Shown: positions 48,151-57,239 of the stretch, piece after piece
How positions within the stretch are numbered: the stretch's first letter is position 1
Layout of the letters: each line of letters opens with the position of its first letter
Assembly (NCBI GenBank): GCA_019634925.1
Contig: JAHCAL010000006.1
Location: forward strand, 1 to 64,000
Reading direction: 5' to 3'
Length of the DNA stretch: 64,000 nt
Source of the DNA: Pseudomonadales bacterium
Lineage (GTDB): Bacteria > Pseudomonadota > Gammaproteobacteria > Pseudomonadales > Azotimanducaceae
Program-made: the position numbers and the translations under genes
The notes under the pieces: generated by a model
What the model was told of the DNA's origin: nothing
The model's database searches: none
Seen by the model: only the letters and a program-made list of their open reading frames with translations

Positions 48151-49203
48151 CTACAGACGCACCTCGGCGCCCGTGCGCGCCGAGGTGTAGATCGCATCGA
48201 GAATCCGCTGCACGGCGAGCGACTGCGCGACGGTCACTACTGGTGCTTCCCGTCCCAGCAGCACGTTCACGAAGTGATGCACGCGGCTTGCATGCGGGAA
48301 CGCGAGCGGGCCCGCGGGCAATCCCTGACGTGTCACGAAACTCCGGTCCGCATCGCGCTGGTAAAGCCGGTTGCCGAACACGGAGAGCCCCGCATCCTCG
48401 CCGTAGAGTTCGATCCCGCGCTCCTCCATGGCCTCCTGGTGAAGCGCCCAGGCGGCGTCGAGGCTCACCACCGCCCCGCTCTTCATGCGAATCAGCGCGG
48501 TAGCGAAGTCGTCGACGTCGAAGGTGTCGAAGCTCCGCTCGGAGCGGCCCCAGCTGCCGTCGCCGAGGCCGCGATTGCCGAAGCGGGTGAATGCCGCGCC
48601 CGTGACGCTCGCCGGCTCGAATTCGCCGAGGATGTGGAGGGTGGCGTCGAGCATGTGGACGCCGATGTCGAGCAGTGCGCCGCCGCCTGCCGCGGCCCGA
48701 CTGGTGAACCAGCTGCCGATGCGCGGAATGCCGGCTCGCCGGCGCCAGAACGCCCTTGTGTGGTAGACCGCGCCGAGGCTGCCCTGTTCGACCAGGGCGC
48801 GGGCCCGCTGCACGGCCGGATCGAATCGCTGGTTCATGCCGAGCATGAGCACCCGGTCGTTTCGTTCTGCCGCGGCAGCGACGGCGGTGGCCTCGGTCGC
48901 GTTCATCGCGAACGGCTTTTCGAGCAGGACGTGTTTGCCGTGCTCGAGCGCAGCGCAGGCGAGCGGCGCGTGCAGGCTGTTCGGTACCGCGACGTAGACC
49001 GCGTCCACGTCGTCCCGCACGAGCAGCGCTTCATGATGCGCCAGTACGGCGGGGACCCCGAAGCGATCCGCGAGCGCCCGGGCGCGCGGCTCGCTCGGAT
49101 CCGCGACCGCGACGATGGCGGCGTCGGGGTGCCCGGCGAGTTCCCGCGCCGTATATTCCGCGATGCCGCCGGCACCGATGAGTCCGAAGCGAATCGCAGC
49201 CAT
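48151..49203 (-). CDS. Gfo/Idh/MocA-family oxidoreductase
   Basis: 350 residues. Rossmann start IRFGLIGAGGIAEYTAREL, then VDAVYVAVPNSLHAPLACAAL and the family lysine in KHVLLEKPFAMNATEA; the second domain has GGGALLDIGVHMLDATLHI. These enzymes oxidise sugars, cyclitols or dihydrodiols with NAD(P). A GGAGG Shine-Dalgarno is visible upstream of ATG 49203. It is divergent, 54 bp away, from a second member. Confidence 0.92.
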   Translation of the reverse strand: MAAIRFGLIGAGGIAEYTARELAGHPDAAIVAVADPSEPRARALADRFGVPAVLAHHEALLVRDDVDAVYVAVPNSLHAPLACAALEHGKHVLLEKPFAMNATEATAVAAAAERNDRVLMLGMNQRFDPAVQRARALVEQGSLGAVYHTRAFWRRRAGIPRIGSWFTSRAAAGGGALLDIGVHMLDATLHILGEFEPASVTGAAFTRFGNRGLGDGSWGRSERSFDTFDVDDFATALIRMKSGAVVSLDAAWALHQEAMEERGIELYGEDAGLSVFGNRLYQRDADRSFVTRQGLPAGPLAFPHASRVHHFVNVLLGREAPVVTVAQSLAVQRILDAIYTSARTGAEVRL

Positions 49204-49257
49204 GATGTCCTCCCGATGCGGTATCGTAATGCAGGCAGCCAGTCATGGGGGAGTCGC

Positions 49258-50424
49258 ATGACGCGAAGGGTGGCGGATGGCAGGATCCGCATGGGCATGA
49301 TCGGTGGCGGCGAGGGGGCATTCATCGGCCCGGTGCATCGCATGGCCGCCGAGCTGGATGGTGCGATCAGGCTGGTCTGTGGCGCGTTTTCGGCGGATCC
49401 GGCCCGTTCCGTGCGTTCCGGCGTCGAGCGCTATGGCCTCGATGCGGCGCGCTGCTATCCGACTGCCGACGCACTGTTCGCCGGCGAACGCGCGCGCCCT
49501 GGGCACGAACGGATGCAATTCGTCACCATCGTGACGCCCAATCATCTGCACGCGCCGCTGGCCTGCGCGGCGCTCGAAGCCGGCTTTCACGTCGTCTGCG
49601 ACAAGCCGCTCGCGCTGACCGTGGCGGATGGGGAGACCATCGCGAACGCTGTTCGCGCGACCGGGCGTCTGCTCGCGGTCACCTACAACTACACGGGCTA
49701 TCCGATGGTGCGCGAGGCCCGCGAACTGGTCCGGCGCGGCGCCATCGGCGCCGTGCGCCGGGTCCAGTGCGACTACCTGCAGGGTTGGCTGGCCTCTCCC
49801 CAGCCGGACAACAAGCAGGCTGCCTGGCGCGTCGATCCGGCACGTGCGGGTGCGGCAGGCTGTTTCGGCGACATCGGTACGCATTGCGAGAACCTGGTGC
49901 GGTTCGTGACCGGTCTCGAGCTCGAGTCGGTGTGCGCGGACCTCAACCGCTTCGTGGCTGGACGCGCACTCGACGACGACGGCTCGGTACTGGTGCGGTT
50001 CCGCGGCGGCGCGCGCGGTACGATCACGGCGAGCCAGGTGGCGGTCGGCGAGGAGAATGGACTGTCGATCCGCGTGTACGGCGAGCGCGGCGGGCTCGTC
50101 TGGTACCAGCACTCGCCCAACACGCTCGTGGTGCACCGCCAGGACGCACCGACCCAGGTCCTGCGTGCCGGTGGACCGGGCATTTCCGACGCCGGGCGCG
50201 TCGCCACCCGGCTGCCGGCGGGACACCCCGAGGGGTTTCTCGAAGCGTTCGGCGTGCTCTACCGGAACTTCGCCCGTGCGGTCGGTAGCCATGCCGAAAG
50301 GACGCCAGAGGTTGCGTTGCCGCCCTGGGATTTTCCGGGAATCGATGACGGCGTGGCGGGTATGTGTTTCCTCGCGGCGGCCGTCGAGAGCGCCCGGCGT
50401 GGGGCGGTGTGGATCGATTTGTGA
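49258..50424 (+). CDS. Gfo/Idh/MocA-family oxidoreductase
   Basis: 388 residues from ATG 49258 behind GGGGGA. RMGMIGGGEGAFIGPVHRMA is the cofactor loop; VTIVTPNHLHAPLACAALEA and VVCDKPLALTVADGE carry the family lysine; GCFGDIGTHCENLVRF follows. The GGxGAFIGxxH type is known from inositol or glucoside 3-dehydrogenase-like enzymes. The TIM-barrel isomerase downstream suggests oxidation then isomerisation of a sugar (inference). Confidence 0.92.
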   Translation: MTRRVADGRIRMGMIGGGEGAFIGPVHRMAAELDGAIRLVCGAFSADPARSVRSGVERYGLDAARCYPTADALFAGERARPGHERMQFVTIVTPNHLHAPLACAALEAGFHVVCDKPLALTVADGETIANAVRATGRLLAVTYNYTGYPMVREARELVRRGAIGAVRRVQCDYLQGWLASPQPDNKQAAWRVDPARAGAAGCFGDIGTHCENLVRFVTGLELESVCADLNRFVAGRALDDDGSVLVRFRGGARGTITASQVAVGEENGLSIRVYGERGGLVWYQHSPNTLVVHRQDAPTQVLRAGGPGISDAGRVATRLPAGHPEGFLEAFGVLYRNFARAVGSHAERTPEVALPPWDFPGIDDGVAGMCFLAAAVESARRGAVWIDL

Positions 50425-50450
50425 ACGACGGGCACGGCTATCGACCGGTG

Positions 50451-50510
50451 CACCGAGCCATGGCGCGCCGAGCCATGGCGCCCCGAGCTATTGCACCCCG
50501 AGCCAGTGGA
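50451..50510 (+). repeat. Four 15-bp tandem repeats in a leader region
   Basis: Units of 15 bp share CCGAGC; the first two are identical in their last 12 bases (CGAGCCATGGCG) and the last two diverge. They fill the 97-bp space between the dehydrogenase stop and the isomerase, just before the GGAGG ribosome site. Their effect is unknown; the length (multiple of 3) keeps frame and copy number may vary. Confidence 0.75.
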
Positions 50511-50521
50511 GGAGGCTTGCC

Positions 50522-51583
50522 ATGAAGACGTTGCGCGGTCCGGCGCTGTTCCTCGCCCAGTTCATGGGCGCGACCGCGCCGTTCGATCGACTCGAGTCCA
50601 TTGCGCGCTGGGCGGCAGAACTCGGCTTCGTCGGTATCCAGGTGCCGATCGGCAACCCGGCGTTCATCGACGTGGCCCTGGCGGCGGAAAGTCGCGGGTA
50701 CTGCGATGAACTGCGCGGCCGCGTGGCCGATTGCGGCGTCGAAATCACCGAGCTCTCGACCCACCTCGAAGGCCAGCTGGTGGCAGTGCATCCGGCCTAC
50801 GACGAGCTGTTCGACGGCTTTGCCCCGGCGGCGGTGCGGGGCAATCCACGGGCGCGCACCGACTGGGCGCGCGAGCAGCTGCGCCTTGCGGTCCGCGCCA
50901 GTGCGAATCTCGGGCTCGGCGCGCAGGCCGCGTTCTCCGGCGCGCTCGTCTGGCCGTACCTGTATCCGTGGCCGCAACGTCCAGCGGGGCTCGTCGAAGA
51001 AGGCTTCGCGGAACTGGCCCGCCGCTGGCGGCCGCTGCTCGATGCCTTCGATGCGGCCGGCGTGGATTGCTGCTTCGAGCTCCACCCGGGTGAAGACCTG
51101 CACGACGGGGTGACGTTCGAGCGCTTCCTGGACGCGGTCGACGGGCATCCGCGCGCGAAAATCCTCTACGATCCGAGCCACTTCCTGCTGCAGCAGCTCG
51201 ACTACCTCGCGTTCATCGACAACTACCACGAGCGGATCGGGATGTTCCACGTCAAGGATGCCGAGTTCCGTCCCAGCGGCCGTGCCGGGGTTTACGGCGG
51301 CTACCAGGGGTGGGTCGACCGGCCGGGTCGATTCCGTTCGCTCGGCGATGGGCAGATCGACTTTCGGGCGGTGTTCGCAAAGCTCGCTGCGTACGATTTC
51401 GCCGGCTGGGCGGTGCTCGAATGGGAGTGTGCCCTGAAGCACCCGGAAGACGGCGCGCGCGAAGGCGCCGCGTTCATCCGCGAGCACATCATCCGGGTGA
51501 CGGAGCGGGCGTTCGACGACTTCGCCGCGGCCGGTACCGACCGGGCCGCGAATCGCCGCCTGCTCGGACTGGATGCTTCGTGA
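50522..51583 (+). CDS. Sugar phosphate isomerase/epimerase-type TIM-barrel protein
   Basis: 353 residues from ATG 50522 (GGAGGAGG upstream). AP_endonuc_2/xylose isomerase-like barrel: SIARWAAELGFVGIQVP, CCFELHPGEDLHDG, KILYDPSHFLLQQLDYLAFI and RIGMFHVKDAEFRPSG provide the metal-binding glutamate, aspartate and histidines. It likely isomerises or dehydrates a keto-sugar made by the dehydrogenase in front. Confidence 0.9.
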   Translation: MKTLRGPALFLAQFMGATAPFDRLESIARWAAELGFVGIQVPIGNPAFIDVALAAESRGYCDELRGRVADCGVEITELSTHLEGQLVAVHPAYDELFDGFAPAAVRGNPRARTDWAREQLRLAVRASANLGLGAQAAFSGALVWPYLYPWPQRPAGLVEEGFAELARRWRPLLDAFDAAGVDCCFELHPGEDLHDGVTFERFLDAVDGHPRAKILYDPSHFLLQQLDYLAFIDNYHERIGMFHVKDAEFRPSGRAGVYGGYQGWVDRPGRFRSLGDGQIDFRAVFAKLAAYDFAGWAVLEWECALKHPEDGAREGAAFIREHIIRVTERAFDDFAAAGTDRAANRRLLGLDAS

Positions 51584-51607
51584 ACCCGGGCGGTACGGCG
51601 CGGCCGT

Positions 51608-53041
51608 TCAGGTGACGCGGAAATTCCCGAACTGCCAGGGGTCGCCCGCTTCGACGGCTTCGTCCATGAGCCAGCCGCGACCCTGCAGGGGCGTCCAGTC
51701 GGTATAGACCCCGACCATGTTGCCGAGGTATGGGGCACACCACTCCATGATCTCGCGATGCGGCAGCTCATCGGGCTCCAGGATCCCGCGTGCCGGGTTA
51801 CGCATCGCCCAGATCACGCCGCTCATCACCGACGCCGTCACCTGGAGGCTGGTGGCATTGTTGTGCGGGCAGAGCGCGCGCGTCGTCTCGATGTCGAGCA
51901 TCGATCCATACCAGTATGCCCCGCGCGCGTGCCCCATCAGCAGCACGCCGAGGGCGTCCGTGCCCTGGACGATGTCGTCCATCAGGAGGCGCTTGCCGGG
52001 CTGCATGCGCCAGTTGTGCCCGGCCAGCTCGTGGACCGAGAGCACGGCGTCGTCGCAGGGATGGTAGGCGTAGTACACGGTCGGCCGGTAGGCAGGCGCC
52101 AGCGGATCCCCTAGCGTCAGATAGTCGGCGATCGAGATCGACTCCGAATGCGTGATCATGAATCCATGCTGGGGGCCGGCCATCGGGGTCCAGGTGCGTA
52201 CCCGGGTCGCCGCACCGGGGCGCTTCAGATAGATGGCCGCCCGGGAGCCGTCGGCATGGCGGGCGCCGTCCGCCGGAAACGTCTGTTCGTGCGTGCCCCA
52301 GCCCAGTTCCGCGGGCTGGCATCCCTCGCTGACGAACCCGTCGATCGACCAGGTGTTCACGAATTCACCGGCCTCCTTGTGCCGGTCCGCCACCTGGGTA
52401 TCACGTTCGGCGATATGGATTGCGCGCACGCCGAGCGCCTGCGCGAGGCTCGCCCAGCCGCGCCGATCCGCCGGCTCGACGTGTTCCATGCCGGTGTCGC
52501 GGGCCAGGTCGAGCAGCGCCTGCTTGACGAAATGCGAGACGAGGCCGGGATTGGCGCCGTGGGTCAGAATCGCGGTCGGCCCGGTCTGGCCTGGCTTGCG
52601 CAGGGCGAGCGCGGTTTCCCGCAAGGCGTAGTTGGTTCGAGCGGCCGGCGGCAGGCGGGCGTCCAGGTAGCCGCCTGCCCAGGGCTCGATGCACGTGTCG
52701 AGATACATCACCCCGAGCCGTTGCGTCAGTTCGAGGAGCGCGACGCTGCTGACGTCCACGGAGAGATTGACCAGGAAGTCGCCGGCCGCCAGGCGCGGCT
52801 CGAGCACGCTCAGATAGTTGCGCCGGGTAAGCGGTACGATCTCGACGGCGACGCCATGTGCCTCGGCGACTTCGATACCGTCCGCGCTGTCGGTGACGAT
52901 CAGCAGGCGGTCCGGTTCGATCGCGATATGCCGGAGCAGCAGCGGCAGGACGCCCTGGCCGATACAGCCGAAGCCGATCATGACGATGCGGCCCGTGAAG
53001 CCTTCGTGGCGCCGCGCGGCGTACTGCTGATTCGCGGTCAA
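51608..53041 (-). CDS. hss: Homospermidine synthase
   Basis: 477 residues from TTG 53041 (GGAAG six bases upstream), a length that matches bacterial Hss enzymes. A longer start at 53113 exists. The NAD loop IVMIGFGCIGQGVLPLL opens the protein, followed by LVNLSVDVSSVALLEL, YLDTCIEPWAGGY, LTHGANPGLVSHFVKQAL, FVNTWSIDGFVSEGCQPAEL and YHPCDDAVLSVHEL. It joins two putrescines (or putrescine and spermidine) to homospermidine. Polyamine precursors are not encoded nearby. Confidence 0.93.
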   Translation of the reverse strand: MTANQQYAARRHEGFTGRIVMIGFGCIGQGVLPLLLRHIAIEPDRLLIVTDSADGIEVAEAHGVAVEIVPLTRRNYLSVLEPRLAAGDFLVNLSVDVSSVALLELTQRLGVMYLDTCIEPWAGGYLDARLPPAARTNYALRETALALRKPGQTGPTAILTHGANPGLVSHFVKQALLDLARDTGMEHVEPADRRGWASLAQALGVRAIHIAERDTQVADRHKEAGEFVNTWSIDGFVSEGCQPAELGWGTHEQTFPADGARHADGSRAAIYLKRPGAATRVRTWTPMAGPQHGFMITHSESISIADYLTLGDPLAPAYRPTVYYAYHPCDDAVLSVHELAGHNWRMQPGKRLLMDDIVQGTDALGVLLMGHARGAYWYGSMLDIETTRALCPHNNATSLQVTASVMSGVIWAMRNPARGILEPDELPHREIMEWCAPYLGNMVGVYTDWTPLQGRGWLMDEAVEAGDPWQFGNFRVT

Positions 53042-53161
53042 TCGAATCTTCCATTTCCGGTGGCTGGGTCGGCAAGGATATACGATGCCTGCGGGCTTCG
53101 CCTGCGCGCGCAACTGATCTAAGCTCTTGACCCTGCAGATTCCACCGGGGGAGACGGGGAC

Positions 53162-53944
53162 ATGGCGTCAGGGTTACAGGGGAGGGTGGCCGCGATCACC
53201 GGCGGTACGGCCGGCATCGGGCTCGGCATCGCCGAAGCGTTGCTGGCGGAAGGGGCGAGCGTGGCGCTCATGGCGCGCAACGCAGAGCGCGGCAAGCGCG
53301 TCGCGGCGGGGCTCGGCGCCGAGCCTCGGGTCCTGTTCGTCGCAGGGGATGCGACGAGCCAGGCCGACGTGGAGGGCTTCGTCGATACGGCCGCGGCGCA
53401 TTTCGGTCGGCTCGACATCCTGGTCAACAACGCGGGCGGTGCCTCCGACCTGCAGCCGCTCGTCGACCTGAGCGACCGGGAATGGGACCACGTCATGAAG
53501 TGGAACCTGTACTCGACCTTCTGGGCGACGCGACGCGCGCTCAAGATCATGCTGGCGGCGCGATGGGGGCGCGTGATCAATATCTCGTCCATCGAGGGCA
53601 AGCACGGCAAGCCGGTCCTGAACGCCTATACCGCGGCGAAACACGCCATCAACGGCGTCACCAAGTCGGTCGCACGGGAGGTGGGCACCAGCGGTGTGAC
53701 CGTCAACGCAATCTGCCCGGGACTCGTCATCACCGACATCGTTCGCGAGACCGGCCCCGCGACCGCCGCTGCCATGGGTATGAGCTTCGATGAAATGGTC
53801 GCCATGTTCGCCAAGGAGTCGGCGATCGAGCGACCGGTGACGGTCGAGGAAGTTGCCGCCCTGGCGGTCCTGCTCGCCTCCGATGCCGGTTCCGGCATCA
53901 CCGGCGCCATTCTGTCCGTGGACGGCGGAACTGCACAGTACTGA
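53162..53944 (+). CDS. SDR-family NAD(P)-dependent oxidoreductase
   Basis: 260 residues. Classical SDR: TGGTAGIGLGIAEALL, NNAGGASDLQPL, the serine in VINISSIEGKHG and YTAAKHAI with the catalytic Tyr/Lys. The C-terminal SDAGSGITGAILSVDGG is typical of 3-oxoacyl-ACP-reductase-like or hydroxybutyrate dehydrogenase-like members. It starts after GGGGGAGACGGGG. Its stop is 20 bp from the ABM gene, which suggests co-transcription. Confidence 0.91.
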   Translation: MASGLQGRVAAITGGTAGIGLGIAEALLAEGASVALMARNAERGKRVAAGLGAEPRVLFVAGDATSQADVEGFVDTAAAHFGRLDILVNNAGGASDLQPLVDLSDREWDHVMKWNLYSTFWATRRALKIMLAARWGRVINISSIEGKHGKPVLNAYTAAKHAINGVTKSVAREVGTSGVTVNAICPGLVITDIVRETGPATAAAMGMSFDEMVAMFAKESAIERPVTVEEVAALAVLLASDAGSGITGAILSVDGGTAQY

Positions 53945-53964
53945 CCAGCACGAGGAGAACCACG

Positions 53965-54318
53965 ATGATCATCATTGCCGGCACGATCGACCTGGCCGAT
54001 CCGGCGCGTCGCGACGAGGCCATCGAAAAAGCCCGCCCGCTGCAGCAGGCGACCCGGGACCAGGAGCCGGGCTGCCATGCCTACGTCTTTTCCGCCGATC
54101 CCTGTGTACCGGGCCGGATCGTGGTGTTCGAGCTCTGGGAAGACCAGGCGTCGCTTGCCGCGCACTTCCAGCACCAGAACTACTTCAACATGCGGACCAT
54201 GCTCGGCAACATCGGGCTCGCCGGCGCGGACAACCACAAGTACCGGTGTGACCTCCGGGAGCCGGTCTACGATGCGACGATGACCCCGCGCGCGGATTTC
54301 TTCACCGCATCGGATTGA
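53965..54318 (+). CDS. Antibiotic-biosynthesis-monooxygenase (ABM) domain protein
   Basis: 117 residues of the dimeric alpha-beta barrel fold: MIIIAGTIDLADPARRDEA, QATRDQEPGCHAYVFSAD and VVFELWEDQASLAAHFQH. Members oxidise quinols or polycyclic aromatics without metals. GAGGAG lies before ATG 53965. The C-terminal extension after DNHKYRCDL is specific to this one. Likely works with the SDR. Confidence 0.87.
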   Translation: MIIIAGTIDLADPARRDEAIEKARPLQQATRDQEPGCHAYVFSADPCVPGRIVVFELWEDQASLAAHFQHQNYFNMRTMLGNIGLAGADNHKYRCDLREPVYDATMTPRADFFTASD

Positions 54319-54369
54319 TGCGCCGCCACGAGCGGGCCGCCGCGCCGGCAGGCCCGGCGACGGTACCGA

Positions 54370-55992
54370 TCAGCCGTTCCAGACGAAGTCGGTCTGGGCC
54401 TGATCGCCTTCGTCGACATGCGGGCCGACGCGCATCCGCATGCGATAGGGAGAGCGCCACATCGGTTCGGCCATTTCACCGGCGAGCCGCTCGAGCGCCT
54501 GCCTGAGTTCCGCGGTCTTGTCCGGGAATCGCGCGGCCAGGTTGACCTGTTCGGTCGGATCCTGCTCCAGGTCGAACAGCCAGCTGCGGTCGAGATCCGG
54601 CTGGACCTGCAGCTTCCACTTGCCTTGCCGGAGCGCGCGGTATTCGCCCTGTTGCCAGTAGAGCGTGCGTTGCCCGAGCGCCGCATAGGCGTCGGGCGTA
54701 CCCTGGGTCAGCATCGGAAGGAGATCGATGCCGTCGATGACCCGGTCATCGGGCAGGCGCGCGCCAGCCGCGGCGGCAACGGTCGGCACCACGTCCAGCT
54801 GGCTGGCGGGCCCGGGAACGATCTGGCCGCCCGGAATGGTTCCGGGCCAGCTCATCAGCAATGGCACGTTGACGCCGCCTTCGAAGAACGTGTTCTTCCA
54901 ACCGCGGAACGGCAGGTTGTGGATCGGAATGCGCGTGTACCAGGCGCCGCCGTTGTCGCTCGAAAAGATCACGATGGTGTTTTCCGCCAGCCCATTGCGC
55001 TCGAGGGCATCGAGCACCCGGCCGACACCTTCGTCCACTGACTCCACCATCGCGTAGTAGACACGCGTCTTGTGGTCCTGGATGTGGCCCAGCCGGTCGT
55101 AGATCCGGCGCGGAGCGTCGAGCGGGTTGTGCGGTGCCGTGAACGAGAGGAATGCGAAGAACGGGTGCTCGCGGTTGCGTTCTATGAAGTCCACGGTCCG
55201 GTCCGCCAGAACATCGGTCACATAGCCCTCGGGCTCGACCGGCCGGTCGTTGTCGACCATGCGGAACGGCAGGGAAGCCCAGAGGTGATTGTCGATGCCG
55301 CTCCAGGTCAGTCTGGCGTCGACGGTCTCGGGATCGTCGGGCGCCGAGAACAGCGCGGCGCCACCCGGAAACCCGACGAACTCGTCGAATCCGTAGACCT
55401 GCGGCCAGTGCGTGCGTCCGGTACCGAGGTGCCATTTGCCGAACAGCGCTGTTCGGTAGCCCTGCTCCTTGAGCAGCCCGGCTAGCGTCACTTCCGAATG
55501 AGGCAGGCCGCTTTCCTCCTCCGGCGCGCGATCCGTCTCGCGGAACGTCACGAAGTCATCGGTCGGATAGGTGCCGTCGAACGCGTTGACGAACGAATCG
55601 GGCGTCCTGACCGACTCGAGACCGAAGCGGTGCTGGATGCGACCCGTGAGCAGCGCGGCGCGGGCCGGTGCGCAGGTGGCATGGCTCGAGTACCCGGACA
55701 GGAAGCGCACGCCGTTGTGGGCGATGCTGTCGATGTTCGGGGTCCGGACCAGCGGGTTGCCGTTCAGGCTGATGTCGTTGTAACCGAGGTCGTCGGTCAG
55801 GATGAGCACGACGTTGGGTGGGCCGCTGCGCGGCGGCGGGGGCGTCACGGCTGGATCGCTCGCCTGCGCGGCATGCCCCGCCGCGGCGTCATCCGGGGGT
55901 GCTGCCGGGGGCTGTCCACACCCGGCGATGCCCGCCAGCATCACCAGCGCCGTGCCGGTGACCGTTCGCAGATTCAGGATCGATCGCACCAT
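54370..55992 (-). CDS. Sulfatase (arylsulfatase-type) lipoprotein
   Basis: 540 residues from ATG 55992; a longer frame opens at 56061 but the signal begins at 55992. The lipobox is LAGIAGC. The type I sulfatase signature HATCAPARAALLTGR holds the cysteine that must be converted to formylglycine; LILTDDLGYNDISLNG gives the metal-binding aspartates and GKWHLGTG the other hallmark. Substrate (sulfated sugar, aryl or steroid sulfate) unknown. No maturase (FGE or anSME) is in the window. Confidence 0.92.
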   Translation of the reverse strand: MVRSILNLRTVTGTALVMLAGIAGCGQPPAAPPDDAAAGHAAQASDPAVTPPPPRSGPPNVVLILTDDLGYNDISLNGNPLVRTPNIDSIAHNGVRFLSGYSSHATCAPARAALLTGRIQHRFGLESVRTPDSFVNAFDGTYPTDDFVTFRETDRAPEEESGLPHSEVTLAGLLKEQGYRTALFGKWHLGTGRTHWPQVYGFDEFVGFPGGAALFSAPDDPETVDARLTWSGIDNHLWASLPFRMVDNDRPVEPEGYVTDVLADRTVDFIERNREHPFFAFLSFTAPHNPLDAPRRIYDRLGHIQDHKTRVYYAMVESVDEGVGRVLDALERNGLAENTIVIFSSDNGGAWYTRIPIHNLPFRGWKNTFFEGGVNVPLLMSWPGTIPGGQIVPGPASQLDVVPTVAAAAGARLPDDRVIDGIDLLPMLTQGTPDAYAALGQRTLYWQQGEYRALRQGKWKLQVQPDLDRSWLFDLEQDPTEQVNLAARFPDKTAELRQALERLAGEMAEPMWRSPYRMRMRVGPHVDEGDQAQTDFVWNG

Positions 55993-56126
55993 GTTCGCCT
56001 TGCCCCCCCGAGAGTACCGCGTTCGCCGAGGCTCGTGAGCGTCGGCCGTAAAAAGAATCACGATTCGCGTTATTGGAAAGTACGCGATTGTCGGTGAATG
56101 AGCAAACGTGCGCTCGCCTCACCAGC

Positions 56127-57239
56127 TCATACCATCCGGACCAGGGCCGCGACGCGCTCGAAGGTCCAGAAGCTCGCCGCGCTGCCGAGCACATAGGCGG
56201 CGCCGAGCGCGAGCCGCCGGCGATGCTGGTTCGCAAGCGCCCGATCCGCCGGCTGCGTCATCCGCACCAGCGCGAGCCAGCTGATCGCCGTGGCGAAGAC
56301 GAACGCGATCTGTCCTGCCTCGATGCCGAGATTGAACAGGGCGAGGGTCAGGGGCAGTTCGTCGCGCGGCAATCCGGTGTCGTGCAATGCCCCGGCGAAA
56401 GCGAATCCGTGCAGAAGGCCGAACAGGAAGGCGACCGACCAGACGCGCCCGAGGGTCGCGGGTGGTGCGTCGTCCCGCAGGCGCCGGACGACCTCGACCG
56501 CCAGGTAGACGATCGACAACGCGATCGCCGTGTCCAGCGGTGGCTCGGGCAGACGCAGCGTGCCGAAGGTTGCGACCGCGAGCGTGATGCTGTGGGCGAC
56601 GGTAAACGCGGTGATCGCGACGAGGACGCGCCGCAGGGTCGCCATGAGCAGCATGATGCCGACCACGAAGGCCAGATGGTCGAGCCCGCCCAGGATGTGG
56701 TCCACGCCCAGCCGGAAGCGCGCCGACAGTGCTGCGTGCCCGGCGGCGCCGGAAGCCAGTGCCTGATTCAGTTCCAGGCGGGGATCGGCGGCGGTGAGCA
56801 GGCGGATCGACTCGGTCGGTGGCTCGTCCTGTGTGCCCGCGCCTTTGTGTTCGACCCGCACCAGGAGATCCACCAGCCCTTCCGCCAGCCCGGTGACCTC
56901 GATCGTGACCGGCGTGCCGGACGGTCCGCGCGGACAGTGCATCCAGTGCAGGTCGGCCAGGTCGCCGGACTCGAGCTGGTGGCGGGCCGGCGCACGGGTC
57001 GGCGTACAGGACTCCGGAAAGCGCAGTTCCAGGGGCCAGACCTGTTCGCCGAACGTGGGGACCTTCAACACGAAGTGCCATTGGTCGGGCGTCGATTCGA
57101 GGGCCTCCATGAACGCCAGGCGCAACCCGTGGCCGTGCGCCTGGCCGTTCCAGAACATCAGCGACACCAGGGCCAGCAGCGCGTACCCGGCGCGGTGGCG
57201 TCCTTGCGTGCGGCGCGCGCACGGATCCCGAATGATCAT
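56127..57239 (-). CDS. HupE/UreJ-2-like membrane protein
   Basis: 370 residues from ATG 57239. A signal ends near GQAHG, followed by HGLRLAFMEAL, a periplasmic domain with two cysteines (FPESCTP and WMHCPRG), and a six-helix HupE/UreJ membrane domain: FRLGVDHILGGLDHLAFV, TVAHSITLAVATFG, GLLHGFAFAGALHDTGLP and FNLGIEAGQIAFVF. The conserved histidines in these helices are expected to handle nickel or another metal. Its start overlaps the PPIase stop (ATGA). Confidence 0.87.
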   Translation of the reverse strand: MIIRDPCARRTQGRHRAGYALLALVSLMFWNGQAHGHGLRLAFMEALESTPDQWHFVLKVPTFGEQVWPLELRFPESCTPTRAPARHQLESGDLADLHWMHCPRGPSGTPVTIEVTGLAEGLVDLLVRVEHKGAGTQDEPPTESIRLLTAADPRLELNQALASGAAGHAALSARFRLGVDHILGGLDHLAFVVGIMLLMATLRRVLVAITAFTVAHSITLAVATFGTLRLPEPPLDTAIALSIVYLAVEVVRRLRDDAPPATLGRVWSVAFLFGLLHGFAFAGALHDTGLPRDELPLTLALFNLGIEAGQIAFVFATAISWLALVRMTQPADRALANQHRRRLALGAAYVLGSAASFWTFERVAALVRMV

